The notes under the pieces are model-generated. The model was not told the DNA's origin, did no database searches, and saw nothing but the letters and a program-made list of their open reading frames with translations. Below, one piece after another: positions 22,401 through 33,870 of a DNA stretch of 64,000 bases (positions within the stretch are counted from its first letter, which is position 1; every line of letters starts with the position of its first letter). A program made the translations under genes and the position numbers. Origin of the DNA: Dendrolimus kikuchii (lineage: Eukaryota > Arthropoda > Insecta > Lepidoptera > Lasiocampidae); the NCBI GenBank assembly GCA_019925095.2, contig CM034401.1, positions 8,591,838 to 8,655,837 of the forward strand, in the 5' to 3' direction.

Positions 22401-22684
22401 AACTGGTTTAGGTTGATGATATACGATGTATGTTTGTACATATTATAAAAATAAATAAATTATCATTTCCAACTTAAATACTACATAAGTAGAATATCTA
22501 AATAAATGTTTCACAAGGAGTGGAGCTGTAGTAACTTGGCTAAGACACTCTAAGACACTGGCTAGGAAGGACCGAATGTATATAAATTTACAATACCTCG
22601 TACCACTTTGATTATTACAGAAATTTCATTCATTCAAAAATTACACCGGCAGACAGTTTTTCTTGATTAATCTTTATATAATTT
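22401..22684. other. Nothing recognised
   Basis: AT-rich, no supported feature. Confidence 0.4.
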
Positions 22685-22790
22685 TTTGTAAGTGAAACTT
22701 CTCGATCTCGAACTCGATGAAACGAAAAAGAAATAAACACATAAATCTATAGGACTAAGCCTGCGAGAGAATGAGACAGAATACATTATA
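22685..22790 (+). repeat. GTGAAACTTCT family, truncated copy
   Basis: gtgaaacttctcgatctcga, actcgatgaaacgaaaaag, then taagcctgcgagagaatgag, as in 44836-45210. Confidence 0.65.
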
Positions 22791-23269
22791 TTTATTAATT
22801 TAAATACTATGGTCATATAGATAGTGTTGGATATGTTTCGAAGTTTTTCGTTAATACTTCAAATTTCGGGTTTTAAAGTTTAAATATATTATAACGATAT
22901 AATATATGAAGTGTGACGTCACGAAATTTAGAATCCCTCCTATCCCTTGTCACACTTTGTTTCAATTCTAATGCCACACGCAACTGCACGAAAACACATT
23001 TTATTTTATAATTATCGTTAGTTTTTAAAATCTGTCACAGTTATAATACATTTATGAGAGCCCAGTTATTACACAGCCATAACATCACTGCATTTTTAAA
23101 ATAAACACCCGCTTAAAACGGAAAATATTTTTTTTAAAGTAGATCCTTCGAAAATGCTACGTATAATACGTATATATTGCACGTACCTTTTAAAAAGATC
23201 GACAATTGTGTGGGCAACACATGTCTACCATTGCCACCTCCGGTAACTGCCGGTAAAAGGACTAACAGG
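22791..23269. other. Nothing recognised
   Basis: AT-rich, no supported feature. Confidence 0.4.
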
Positions 23270-23540
23270 AGAACAACTTGCTCCCGGGATAAAAAATCAC
23301 ACATCTTATTACATAAAATTTACTATAGATCAGTGAAAAAACCACATTGGAGTTCAATATATTTTTTTAATCTGGCCATTTAAAATCATTCCCGCTAGAT
23401 TCCCGGGATAAAAAGTAGCGCAGATTTTAAGTCGAATTTGCTGTCGATCAATAAAAACCGAATGGAAACCGGCCTAATAGTTTTACATGAATGCCGAACA
23501 AACCGACAACCAGACAAGAAATGTAAAAAAATGCGTCGTG
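23270..23540 (-). repeat. LINE 3'-tail type repeat
   Basis: cattcccgctagattcccgg and aaccggcctaatagttttac, with a repeated cccgggataaaaa block at 23283 and 23401. Reverse orientation relative to 4560-5100. Confidence 0.55.
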
Positions 23541-23830
23541 TTTTCTATCATTTTGTCTATACCAGATTTTTTTAAATAACTTTAATGTACAGACACGGCA
23601 TGTTTATAATTTTATAATATTATGAGATTAGTTAATGTTTAACGTCACTAACAATATCGTTGCTCAAATAACGCATTAAAATCTTATCTAACTCTTCGTA
23701 ACGTCTTAATTAATATTAATGCGATAGGTAAAGCATTGCATGCAGATGTAAAAAAAGTAATATACCACTCTTTTTTGCTGTCACCGGTTAAAAAACATTG
23801 TTGTTTTTTTTATTTCAACGTTATGTTAAT

Positions 23831-24042
23831 ATATCGAGCCTGTACCGTTATTTTGTCCAAATGTGGACCTAAATATATTTTTTTGTTACCAAAGGTATTT
23901 AAAACTATTATTTCAGTTTTTGTTAGATTAGACCCGTCTGAATCAAAAACTGGATGTCTTAAAATAAAATACCTTTCGCAACAAAGAAATATACTTAGGT
24001 CCAAATGTCGCTTACGATAAAATGGCGGTAAAGCCTCGATAT
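23831..24042. mobile_element. Palindromic MITE, copy 1
   Basis: A 212-bp unit whose outer 70 bp or so are inverted repeats. It starts atatcgagcctgtaccg and ends ggtaaagcctcgatat, with inner arms sharing (c/g)ttaggtccaaatg and aggtattt. A second copy at 48893-49020 has the same ends. No coding capacity; the overlapping reading frames on both strands are a product of the palindrome. TA-rich flanks fit a TA target. Confidence 0.8.
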
Positions 24043-26490
24043 ATAGATGTGTGTTAAGTAGGACAGTGGACACCGAATTTCGTAGCGAACGATCCGCACG
24101 CGACCGAGATTCAATGCCATGATAATGATGAGATTTAGAATGTTCTATTATAAGCTAAACAGTGAGAAATAAATATTAAAAAAATACACTATGACGTCGA
24201 GCCTCCCCATTGTGTGTAGAACAATAAAGATGGTATCGTTTTATTGCTGTACAGTCCCCAAATTACACGGCGCGAAGGGACAATGGGCCTCGTAAAAATT
24301 TATACGCCTTCACATTGATTAGTTACTGCTCCTTTTTTCATTGACTTGAGGTAAGCTAAGGTCTTCAGGTTTGCAAATAATATTGAATTAGTAAAAGTTG
24401 TAAATAATCCTCGAAACGTGCCATGAATGAAGATCGCCTCCTGTGCATAGTTAGATATAGTTTAACGGAGTAAGTTTGCAGGATTCTTTATGGTCCTTAA
24501 AGAAATCTTCAAACTTACTCTAACTCAATATGAATAAGACCGTTAGTTTGCAAGTTTTTTGTGTTATGTACAATAAATAATTATCTATCTGTCTATTGCG
24601 GCTGACTTTGGGATAGGCTTGTGACATGTGGACGAGAGTAAACATAGAAGTCTATAACTTCAAATATACTTCCTGATAAAATTGAGTAGGAAAGTATATG
24701 AATGTTAAACATGCTATATTATAGTTATTATTAATCATAATATTTTATTTCTTACATAAATCAGCTAGCATGTTTTAATATATAAGTAGATTATATTATT
24801 CATAGATTATATATTAGTATTCGTATTCATACCAACCGTTAAAATGGTGAAATATTAGAATGAAAAAGAAATATGTGGAATTTGATTAGTTTAGCTTATT
24901 CTGTACCAAAGGTATCTAATAATTATAATTATGTTAGGTAATGGTAATACCTAAACTGTGAGTTATTTGCTGCGCCCCGCCCTCTGCAGAGCGCAGTATA
25001 ACTATCCCGCTCTTACGTTCACACTAATACAGTAATACATTACTGAAGAAAATTCAGAGCAAAAATCGGAGCAACTCTTGTTAAAAAGGTACTTGTTTAA
25101 AATACGTCAGTATTCACTGAAACTGCGCTGAAACCAGATTGAAGGAGTCTTGTTACATACACCAACATTAAGCTCATACTTCGGATACTTGTATTAAATT
25201 AGAATAAAGTAAGGCACTGATAGTGTACAGCAAGGGGAGGCAAGTTGAAATAACGTATTGTAACTAATATTTAATGGGTAATCGAAAATATGAATAATCA
25301 ATTCACCCTTAAGTCCAGGAGAAACAATAAACAAACAAACACGCATGTACAAACATGGAGTCACATTCACATTTATATATTAGTGTTTCCAGACGAAGTC
25401 ACTAAACACGTAATATTAGATCTAAAGACAATCAAAAACTGTTAATCAATTTTGAAGTAGTATTTAATCATAATTGGAAAGTCGATAGATATCGTTTTGC
25501 CCATGCCGATTCAATACAGAGATCCGCTTAATGCATTCGCCGATTCCATTACAAACTAATTTTGTATTTGGTGATTCGAATTTTGAATGTATAGGTATGA
25601 TGTAGGCAGGTATTTCATGCATAAAGTCAACCGATTCATTTTGAAACAGCACTGCGCCGTGTTACCACAATCGTCGATGCTCGTGAACTTTGTGGTTGGT
25701 CTGTTTAGCTATGTGGTTGAGGCATGAATAGGTAAAATAGTCATGGCGGCTGTATGAAATTATAGAGTTCAGGTATTATTGGAAAATTTTGCTAGTAATA
25801 ACTGCTTTGATTCCAAATTTACTAATACTGCCAAGGTAATGGGCAGTCAATGATTAAATTTGTAAGCAAGCAAGTAATATTTTAAGTGAAAACTCTTACT
25901 ATAGCATCAAACTGTCATGTTTATTATGGACTTAAATTATGTAGTAACATTTTGTATTTGTCTCTTATGTCCCTGCTCCACCTGCGTTACTCTTATTGAC
26001 TGTGACTAAATAAGACTTACTTATAGCATTAAAAATAGCTCGTGAACGATTAATTACATCAGTGTATATATACAAGTTATATGTCAAAGTTTAATTCAAC
26101 CCTTGGCTAAATTTCCGTTACTTAGTTACAAAGTCTAACATTTTCCCAGATGTAGAAAAGGAATTATATAGGTCCTGGCAGGGTCGCCATGTGGTATGCT
26201 GCGAAGCTTCGTTGGTTGTAGTAGTAAAACCACATTGTATCGACGTGTGATATCTTTATTCTGATTCTTTAAAATATTTACACCCTTATAGTATACTATA
26301 TTAAAGTTACATATACAAATTCTTAATTATCGTGCGACGACCCCTTTCAATTGACATTGTTGTGCATCGATTTCTATTTGAAATAATACCCTATACGAAA
26401 TATATAAAATGTTCTGACACTTACATACTACAGCCTCAAGCCACAATAGCGTTTAGGACCTGAAACTTAAAATTTCAAGGGTATGGGGTA
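24043..26490. other. Mostly nothing recognised
   Basis: Long AT-rich stretch. A small GC-richer spot at 24970-25020 (gcgccccgccctctgcagag) has no recognisable product. No gene supported. Confidence 0.45.
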
Positions 26491-26512
26491 TATATTTCTC
26501 CCTACCGGGATA

Positions 26513-26563
<51 letters not shown>

Positions 26564-26577
26564 AGTAGGGAGAAATT
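26491..26577. repeat. Inverted repeat around (AT)n
   Basis: tttctccctaccgggata at 26494 pairs with atcccagtagggagaaat near 26558-26576, around about 45 bp of AT microsatellite. Confidence 0.8.
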
Positions 26578-26621
26578 ATCATGCTTGTTGTCTTCTTATG
26601 AAGATATCTTACCAGTCGATT

Positions 26622-26898
26622 TAATATAATAACAGCCCATAAACGTCCCACTGCTGGGCTCAGGTCACCCATTATAGGGGGGACGGAGAATACGCTTGTC
26701 CAAGGCAGCTTGGCAGATTTGAGACATCGGTTATCTCGATGTGCAGGTTTCATCACGATGTTTTCCTTCACCGTTAGCATGTGGTAATTGCAACGTTATG
26801 TCAGAAAACGGCCAAGCGGTGCATGCTCTCCGGCTAGGATTCAAACCCGCGCCCTTTGAGTTTGTTACGCGTGCTGTAACCATTATGCTATCGCGGCA
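26622..26898 (-). repeat. tRNA-derived SINE
   Basis: Minus strand: head gccgcgatagcataatggtt (A box), cgggtttgaatcctagccg (B box), then the body with gtgaaggaaaacatcgtgat and cagcagtgggacgtttatg. A well-known lepidopteran SINE layout. Short reading frames here are not genes. Confidence 0.8.
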
Positions 26899-27174
26899 AA
26901 TTTTTGTCAGAAACTTTGCAGATTTGAATATTTGCAAAGTGTTTAGTATATTTTGAGTTTATTTGCCAATTAAAACGTACTTTTAGGGATTTTGTTATGC
27001 TGTTTCATTTCAAAATCTTGCAGGGTTTAAAAAATGTGAGTAGGTAAAGTTCCATTCCTATCCAAACAAAATAACGGGCACAGTTTTAGCTTTAGTTTCT
27101 TAACTCAAAATTATAAACGTAATCAATAAAATTACCTAAATTTATTTAGAAACCTTTACTGTTGACGTCACTTT

Positions 27175-27400
27175 CCCCCCTCCCATGGAAGTTAGTACAA
27201 ACGGCTTTTGATCACAGACCCTCGACCGACGCCGTTCCGCTCACATCAACAAGGTACCGGGGGTCAATTATGCAAACCGTCCGTCACGCTCATTTATTTT
27301 AGAATACATTACCAACTGTGAAATGTGAAATTATCAATTAATGGTGACACAATACACATTGTCGCACACGTTGATTGTTGTATTTTAAATTGGTTTTTGG
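27175..27400. promoter_or_regulatory. Unique moderately GC-rich block, possible conserved noncoding element
   Basis: Non-repetitive, with ccgacgccgttccgctcaca, aggtaccgggggtcaattat and accgtccgtcacgctcattt. No protein seen. It lies 1.6 kb upstream of the Bruno exon. Regulatory role is inference from composition only. Confidence 0.25.
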
Positions 27401-28514
27401 GTTTCATTCGAATAATAATATCATCTCAAAAAGGTTTCTCCTACGATTGAAAAAGAATACTTACTATTGAAGGAATGTCGTTGGTATCTTGGAAGATGGG
27501 GCATCTCTTAGTTTGGGACGCAACGTATACTGATACTTTGGCGGCTTCTTTTTTACAAACACTGCCGTGATTATCGGAATGCTGCTACACACCAGGAAAC
27601 CCTAAAAGTGCCGCAAATATGCATTAATTAGTAATGGATACGTATTTGTTGCTTTCGGGTTGAAACTACGGGACCTATCAAAACCTTTCGATACGATTGA
27701 AAGAAATCTCGAAACAGCTAACAGATTATAGTTAAATGACACACGATTAAAATAGTTGTTTGCCCTATAATCACTAAATAACCAATTGTATCAGATTTCG
27801 GAATAATCTTGTTGGCATATGTACAGTCGTGGTATGAAACTGTTCGCCGCTTTTCAAATTGATTCATTTGACGTTCCGCGAGCACATGTCACCTTTTCAA
27901 ACTATGTCACAGAACAGACTTTACCACAAAAATTATGTTGAACTATTTCACAATAAAGTTTAAAAATCTTTAGATCAAAGTTGTTTCATTTTTAGCACAC
28001 ATGTAAAATCTTTTTATTGATTTTAATATGTTAAGCGTAGTCATTATATCTCCTTTGTTTCTTATTGTTAATCTCAACTGATTTTTGTGAACATTGCAAC
28101 TTTCTTTTTTCACGTTTCTATATTTTGTAAACGTAATATTTATTAAAATCTTGGCAGTATTGTTTTTGGTACTCGTGCAAGCAAAAGTCGACTTTAAAGT
28201 GAAGATTTCATTCTACGACTGTACATATGCATATAATAGTAGTTTTATTTTTAGGTGTTTTATATATTACTTAGATATTTTTATGATTTAACTAAATAAA
28301 ATACAGACATATTAAAAAACCTTACTACAGAACTAAGAAGAAAATCGTCCATTAAAAAATTTGCTCTAATAGCACCTAATTTTGACATAATATGTAAATA
28401 GTATAGATCTATAGACACGTTCCTTACTGTCTTTTTGGCGTTTTATTATATCACGTAAAGCAAACATACTTTTTAATTGATTTAAAATTGTGATCGATGT
28501 ATCTATCTGACTAT
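27401..28514. other. Nothing recognised
   Basis: AT-rich, no supported feature. Confidence 0.45.
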
Positions 28515-28720
28515 CGTCTCCCCGATGCCAATGCAGACACCTCCTACAACGATATTGGTGTCCGGAGGTGGTCGTTTTCGAGTGCCGTGAAAAATCACAG
28601 CCTCGGTTTTCTATAGAGCCACCTCTAGACCGAGTAGCCGGATCCTGCCTACTATTTGTGACACCCTAGCCGTGCTCAGGATGCACGCCTGCCTGTATGT
28701 CCTCCCGAGCGATGCTCAGC
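28515..28720 (-). pseudogene. R1-clade LINE reverse-transcriptase fragment
   Basis: The minus strand reads STARVSQIVGRIRLLGLEVAL, a stop, then KTEAVIFHGTRKRPPPDTN and IVVGGVCIGIGETI. This matches the R1-type segment with conserved RRIRxLGLEVAL-K(T/S)EA. One in-frame stop and both ends missing: a dead internal fragment, not contiguous with the copy at 8349. Confidence 0.8.
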
Positions 28721-28971
28721 GTGTCAAAATTAACTAAACGGATTTGTAGGTCCTGTATGTAATAAAAACTAAGTATGTAAATAGAATTCTCGGCTGTAGA
28801 TAATTATTTAATTTCAATGATTTTTGTGTGAAGTTTCTTAAGTGTCCAGCCTAGAATTTCGAGTCGGTAACCTAACATTTTGGGGTAGGCACGATCACGC
28901 AATTCACCTTCTATATACGCCTATGATTAAAGGTTTAAATAAGATTTTAATGAGCTTTGGTATCTTTCCAG

Positions 28972-29020
28972 ATGAACCGGGCAATACAGGTGAAACCAGC
29001 GGACAGCGAAAATAGAGGAG
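28972..29020 (+). CDS. bru3: Bruno/CELF RNA-binding protein, internal exon of RRM1
   Basis: An acceptor (tatctttccag, AG at 28970-28971) and a donor (GTACGT at 29021) enclose 49 nt encoding MNRAIQVKPADSENRG plus the first base of the next codon. This is the end of the first RNA-recognition motif and start of the linker to RRM2 in Bruno/CELF proteins, which bind GU-rich RNA and control splicing, translation and decay. MNRxIQVKPADSE marks the CELF3-6/bru-3 branch; Bruno-1/CELF1-2 types have MxHPIQMKPADSE. From memory, vertebrate CELF genes have an exon of this size here. The preceding RRM1 exon and the following exon (DRKLFVGML...) are not found in the window, so introns are very long. Symbol given by subfamily match. 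Confidence 0.88.
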
Positions 29021-29235
29021 GTACGTTTTTATTATTATTTACTATAACAATGTTGACGTAGAAGTTACTTAACTGCCGAATTCAGAGTCAGATAATAATC
29101 CTTTATAATAGTGGCGATTGGAAGTATGTATACATTTTTTATACAGGTGACTTAAATATATATGTAAATTTATAGAAAGTATCACATTGTACGGTTTTTG
29201 TGGTAATTGAATCTATTAAAATGAAACCTAACGAA
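29021..29235 (+). other. bru3: Start of long intron after Bruno exon
   Basis: No exon encoding RRM2 is found from here to the end of the window, implying an intron above 34 kb if the gene is intact. Confidence 0.5.
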
Positions 29236-29632
29236 CAGAGGCGGCTCTTGTCCATATAGCGCCCGGGTGCAATCAATACCCTAGCGCCCTCTAGTAGGCG
29301 TGCGGTCAAAATTGAATAATAACAGTTTTATTTTCACCATTGAACAGAAATTCGGGTGCAAGTGCTGGAATTTTAAATGATATCGGGAAGCAATAGACAC
29401 ACGCTTAGAACAAGAACTCTCATATAAACCGTGCTAAAATAGCAACTGGATAGATAATGTTGTATCATTTCCTCTAATGACACATTTTGGTATGTAGAAT
29501 AAAGAGGGATATAGCGACTGCTTAGCAATAGTACTACTGGCGAGTGACTCATGCCTTTTGGAGGTGTCGCGAGCGGCGTTGGGCACCTCTGCGCCCGTGT
29601 GCGGTGCACACCCTGCATTAAAGCCGGCACTG
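29236..29632. mobile_element. hAT-type MITE with 8-bp target duplication
   Basis: A 397-bp unit with ends CAGAGGCGGCTCTTG and (reverse complement of right end) CAGTGCCGGCTTTAA, matching the CAGNGNCGGCT pattern of hAT termini. It is flanked by ctaacgaa (29228-29235) and ctaaccaa (29633-29640), 7 of 8 identical, the length expected for hAT. No transposase is encoded; the reading frames at 29373-29640 are shadows. Confidence 0.8.
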
Positions 29633-29640
29633 CTAACCAA

Positions 29641-30852
29641 TATAATAATAATAATAATTTTTAAAATGTCACATCGCTCAAAAATTTATTGTTATTAAAT
29701 TTCTTTTTATTTTTTCTGAATTGGTCATATTATAACGTACATGTATAATATATGTCAATAAATGAAAGTGAGATAAGAATATCCTGTGACACAGTATAGT
29801 CATATTTAGGAACGACCTATATTTTTACCTATTTGTTCTTCTTCCAAGATTAAATATATTTTAAAATATAATTTTAATATTAAAATATTTATTAACTACT
29901 AAAGGTAGGATTGTATTTTATAATTTAATCTAGTAAAGTTATTTCTTTGAGATAAAATGATTAACTAACATTTTAACCAGTTCTGTTTACAGATTATTTT
30001 ACATTAAATAGTTACAAGTGATAAAATTGACAAAAAAACAGTAATAGTAAATAATATATTAAATACACTGTACACACATCTAGACACATCTACACACGAC
30101 ACTCACCTGTGTTTGTCAGAACACAACAAAAAACACGATACTCTTAGGGTAACTCTTAAAATATATAATAATGTAAATTACTAACCTCATTTATGTGAGA
30201 ATGTAACTAACACCATAACATACAAAGATAAATTAGTATGTGTCAGTTCCGACACAAGACTGTGGTTTACGCCTACGTTAAAAAACATGTGCACGTTCGC
30301 CGAGACAGCGGCCGAATGCGGCCGTATAAAGACGGTTATAAGAAAAGAAAAAACATACAGACAGACAGATTTCGCCAGTATAAAATACACATATAAACAC
30401 GAAACACACTCACAAGCATATTAATTAAAGATTAAAATCATATCAGTAATATCAGAGGACTTGACAGAAATATAACAGTAGTTTTACTGAAACTCATCTT
30501 GAAAAGCAGGCAATGTAGGATAGGTGGACATTAACATGACATATAGATTAACACTAAAATTAATTAACAAAAACGGCTTGACCGATTTAAATATTTTTGT
30601 TTTGTTTTAATTGTTATAATACAGAAATAGTTTAAAAGAAAGTAAAGAACACAATGTTTGAAGTTACAATTGTATTATTTCAATCCTCTTAATGTTTCCA
30701 TACCTGGGGTATTATATGAAAGTCGATTCTTAAGGAATAAACTCCCATAATTCATCAGAAAACAAATTATAGTGTAATAAATAATTTTAAATAAAAATAT
30801 TAAATTTTGTTTTAAAAAGATACGAACTTCAAGACTGTGGATAAAAACTAAC
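29641..30852. other. Nothing recognised
   Basis: AT-rich, with a short (ATA)n at 29641. No gene supported. Confidence 0.45.
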
Positions 30853-30938
30853 TTCAAGGTAACCTTTTGTTGCGATTCGTTTTGCCACTTGTCCGTCGAA
30901 GTTTCACTTCTACTATGCGTCCCAGCATACACTTCGCA
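30853..30938. repeat. Half copy of fold-back element seen at 62080-62356
   Basis: gcgattcgttttgccacttg, tccgtcgaagtttcacttct and ctatgcgtcccagcatacac match the right arm of the element at 62080-62356. Confidence 0.75.
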
Positions 30939-30984
30939 AATTATGATTTGGTTAGGTTAGGTACATTTTAATGAACGCATTTTT

Positions 30985-31190
30985 TATTTAAACATATTTT
31001 ATTTTATCAAACAAAAAAACTGAATTCGATCCGGAACCTGAAAACACATTCATAGTATACTTTAAAATTGTGCCGCCTCTCACTACGTCTAGTCTAAATT
31101 TAGGCCGCTCCTTCAGGCGGCCGTAACGCTTTTTTGTGACAGAAAAATCTTAACACCCCCTGTTTATATAGAAGTTTCACTTTAAAAATA
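30985..31190 (+). repeat. Dispersed repeat module, inverted copy of 61503-61690
   Basis: aacatattttattttatcaa, then tgccgcctctcactacgtct, agtctaaatttaggccgc, cggccgtaacgcttttttgt and agaagtttcacttt. All occur in reverse order on the other strand at 61503-61690. Confidence 0.8.
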
Positions 31191-31554
31191 CAGTTACAAT
31201 TGAAACTATTTATCGAAAACTGAGTGTTATAAAATAAAACATTCAATAGATTCGGAATAAGGTACGAGTTTGACCCTAAAGGTGATGAATCTTATAAAAG
31301 AACTGTCAATCCAGTTATAATTGAGGTTCGGAAATTGAAGTATAATTTATGCATGTCTAACGAAGACTTCCGTCCCTCGATGTTGATGTAGCTGTCAATC
31401 ATTTTGACATTTGGAATATAACGATTGAGTTGAATTATTCAGTTGACTCGACCTGGAATACTATTTTGGAATTCATGGCTGAAGTAACTTTTGTGTTCAT
31501 CGATCCATTACAACTGATTCAATTACAAGAAATTCAGCAAAATCACAATACAAT
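31191..31554. other. Nothing recognised
   Basis: AT-rich, no supported feature. Confidence 0.4.
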
Positions 31555-31705
31555 GAGGCAACCTTATAAGGAATGACTATAAATAGAATACTGAGCTTAG
31601 GTCATCGAAGGCAATGGGTAAGGTTTCCAGAAGGCTAGTTATGTTACCTGGTTGGATCGTCTACCTCTGATCATCCGAAGAGTCAGTAACTCGTTTTCTA
31701 AGATC
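31555..31705 (+). repeat. Hairpin-ended repeat (GAATACTGAGC family)
   Basis: tagaatactgagcttaggtc, aatgggtaaggtttccagaa and gaagagtcagtaactcgttt. Related copies at 52515-52680 (opposite) and 54570-54685 (same orientation). Confidence 0.7.
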
Positions 31706-31764
31706 ACACAATCCGCCATATTTAAAGCATTAATAATAGAGAATCGACAGCGTCATTGATTGAT

Positions 31765-31880
31765 AAATAACTCTTTATTGTACACCAAAGTATAAACAAA
31801 CAGAAGTAGAAAGAAATAAAAGATATTCGGTACAACGGGCGGCCTTATCGCTAAAAGCGATATCTCCCAGATAACCCTTG
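31765..31880 (-). repeat. Jockey-like LINE 3' UTR tail
   Basis: aataactctttattgtacac, cgggcggccttatcgctaaa and gcgatatctcccagataacc. Confidence 0.7.
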
Positions 31881-32398
31881 GCAGGGATTAATAGATTTTC
31901 AGACAGTGACGCAGTCATGATAGGTAATTTAATTATTCGATTGATAAAACAGATATTTTTATTGAGAACAACCAACAAGTCTTACACTAGTACATACATC
32001 TGTTTATATTATTAGACTAAGTTCTTAGTCTAAGTGCAGACTTAATTACAAGTTACCACATCATGCTGGACAACATATAATTATTCGTTAGTACGTCAAA
32101 CAACAACACATAGCAGTTAAAATTTATGTATACCAATAAAATTACAGTGTATCTTTGCGATTTCAAAAAGACTACTGATTTTGAAGTGAAAATGACTATG
32201 TACGACTCCTAATTATTAACTAACGTTTTTAAAATTTTAGTCGGTTAGTCTGTCTGGAAGTTTGTATCAAATAAGATCCAAAACTAGGCTCTTAGGATTT
32301 CAGTAAAACAGGTAAGGAATAAACCAAAAATTTTGTTTCGTATTTCGTATATTTTATCATATTTTCGTTTCGATATCTTACAGGGCTTAAAAGATATA
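31881..32398. other. Nothing recognised
   Basis: AT-rich, no supported feature. Confidence 0.4.
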
Positions 32399-32709
32399 AT
32401 TTTTTATTGCAAGAGATCAGCAGACAGGCAGACGGCCCACTTGATGGAAAGTGGTTACCATCGTCTATGGACATTTGCAACACCAAAGTCGCTACAAATG
32501 TGCCGCTGCTCTCTTAAGGGAAACTGGAACCTGGTCACTAATGCCGGAACACAACTCAAGGTTGTTATGACGACATACTCTAGACCAGGGGTGGTAGCCA
32601 TCCAGTCGGACAAATGCCCTATCACCTGGCTGTGGGTTGTTAAGTCGCCTCTTACGACAGGCCGCCCGGCCGCAGGAAATTGTATTCTTTCTCCGTTCCT
32701 GCACGGATA
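32399..32709 (+). repeat. SINE-like repeat B, long form
   Basis: ttttttattgcaagagatca to cgttcctgcacggata. The transposed strand is probably the minus strand, because its end reads ...tgcaataaaaaa. It carries about 85 bp beyond the short copies (ggttgttaagtcgcctctta, gaaattgtattctttctccg). The reading frames on both strands are not genes. Confidence 0.85.
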
Positions 32710-33462
32710 AAATATGACTCCAAGTCCGAGTCAAAAATATCACTATACAGCCCTAAACTAAATGCAGGTTCATCCCTAAATCAGCGTTGTTCATTGACTT
32801 AAAATCTTCCCTCTAATCTCTTCTGGTTTATTATTATAGAAAACAAGCCAATTTTTATGCGCTACTGAATCTAATTTCTGGGTTGGTTGATCAATAACCC
32901 TCAGCACTTCATTATCTTGCCCTTAAGGCATAGGTCGTGACGTTAACTAAGTAATTAAGTTATTAGGCTTCTGAACTTTGCGTTTTATTACAGTCTTTTG
33001 TTTAAGACCTTTTTGTGTTGATTTAATTAATAATAATGTTTTTATGGTAACCAATCAGCGACTAAAATTGCGGATATTTTTAATCAGGTTTAATGAATTT
33101 TGTTATTGTATGTTTAAAATATTGATATTGTCCTTGTTCTCCTATGATTTTTTTCAGTACTGATGAAATAGTATCATGGATTTATAGGATTTCCAAGAAA
33201 GCAACCTTGATAATTTGTAATTCTTAATAATCATCTAATCTCTAAATCTGTCTCCGTGTAGAAAATATAATTTCAAAGTGCTTACCATAGTTACAATTTA
33301 GTAAAAATCAACAACCACACGTATGTCATGCAATTTTTTTCTACACATTTGCGAGAAAACGGTACAATAGGTAATGAAACAAACATAAATATCAGTCGGA
33401 AAATCGCAATAAGCTTTGACATCTTTATTTTAAAATAGAGCATGTGACATGTGAAAATGGCG
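32710..33462. other. Nothing recognised
   Basis: AT-rich, no supported feature. Confidence 0.4.
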
Positions 33463-33870
33463 TCACATACGCGTGGTGAAAGTTAGAACTACATATTTCG
33501 TCTCATTTTCTTTATAGTATTGAAGTAAGATAAACGTATTGATCAAAAGTGCTTCCAAGGATGTTCGATTATTCAGCTTATTTATTCTCATAACGTGAAA
33601 CTCCTTGGTGGAGTTCTTATTTTTTAACCTATTTTTACTACACGCTATGCAGTAAATAGGTACTCGGGTGAGAGTACATATTTTACGGCACGTTTCATTG
33701 TATGGTGCGTAATTTTTTACTTTCGAACAATGTATACAGGCTTCGTAAATGAATTCTTGGGCAAAGATGTAGAAAAAGTTATTTAAATTATTTTTGCACG
33801 TGACTATCGTTATTATGGCTGTTCTCACTTCCGTGTGGTAATAACTGCCTACTGAATTAATAACTTTCAT
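33463..33870 (-). other. Unassigned 135-codon reading frame
   Basis: The longest uninterrupted frame outside the transposons. It contains CIHCSKVKN, ETCRKICTL and IYCIACSKN, spaced somewhat like a zinc ribbon, but no family is recognised. By my estimate, frames of this length occur about 0.4 times by chance in 64 kb of such AT-rich DNA. Probably spurious. Confidence 0.15.

Noticed and set aside
26502..26956. Small proteins on both strands
   Set aside because: They lie across an AT microsatellite and a SINE.
33463..33870. 135-codon frame with several cysteine pairs
   Set aside because: Cysteine spacing does not match a known zinc-binding family I can name, and chance occurrence is plausible; kept only as a low-confidence entry.
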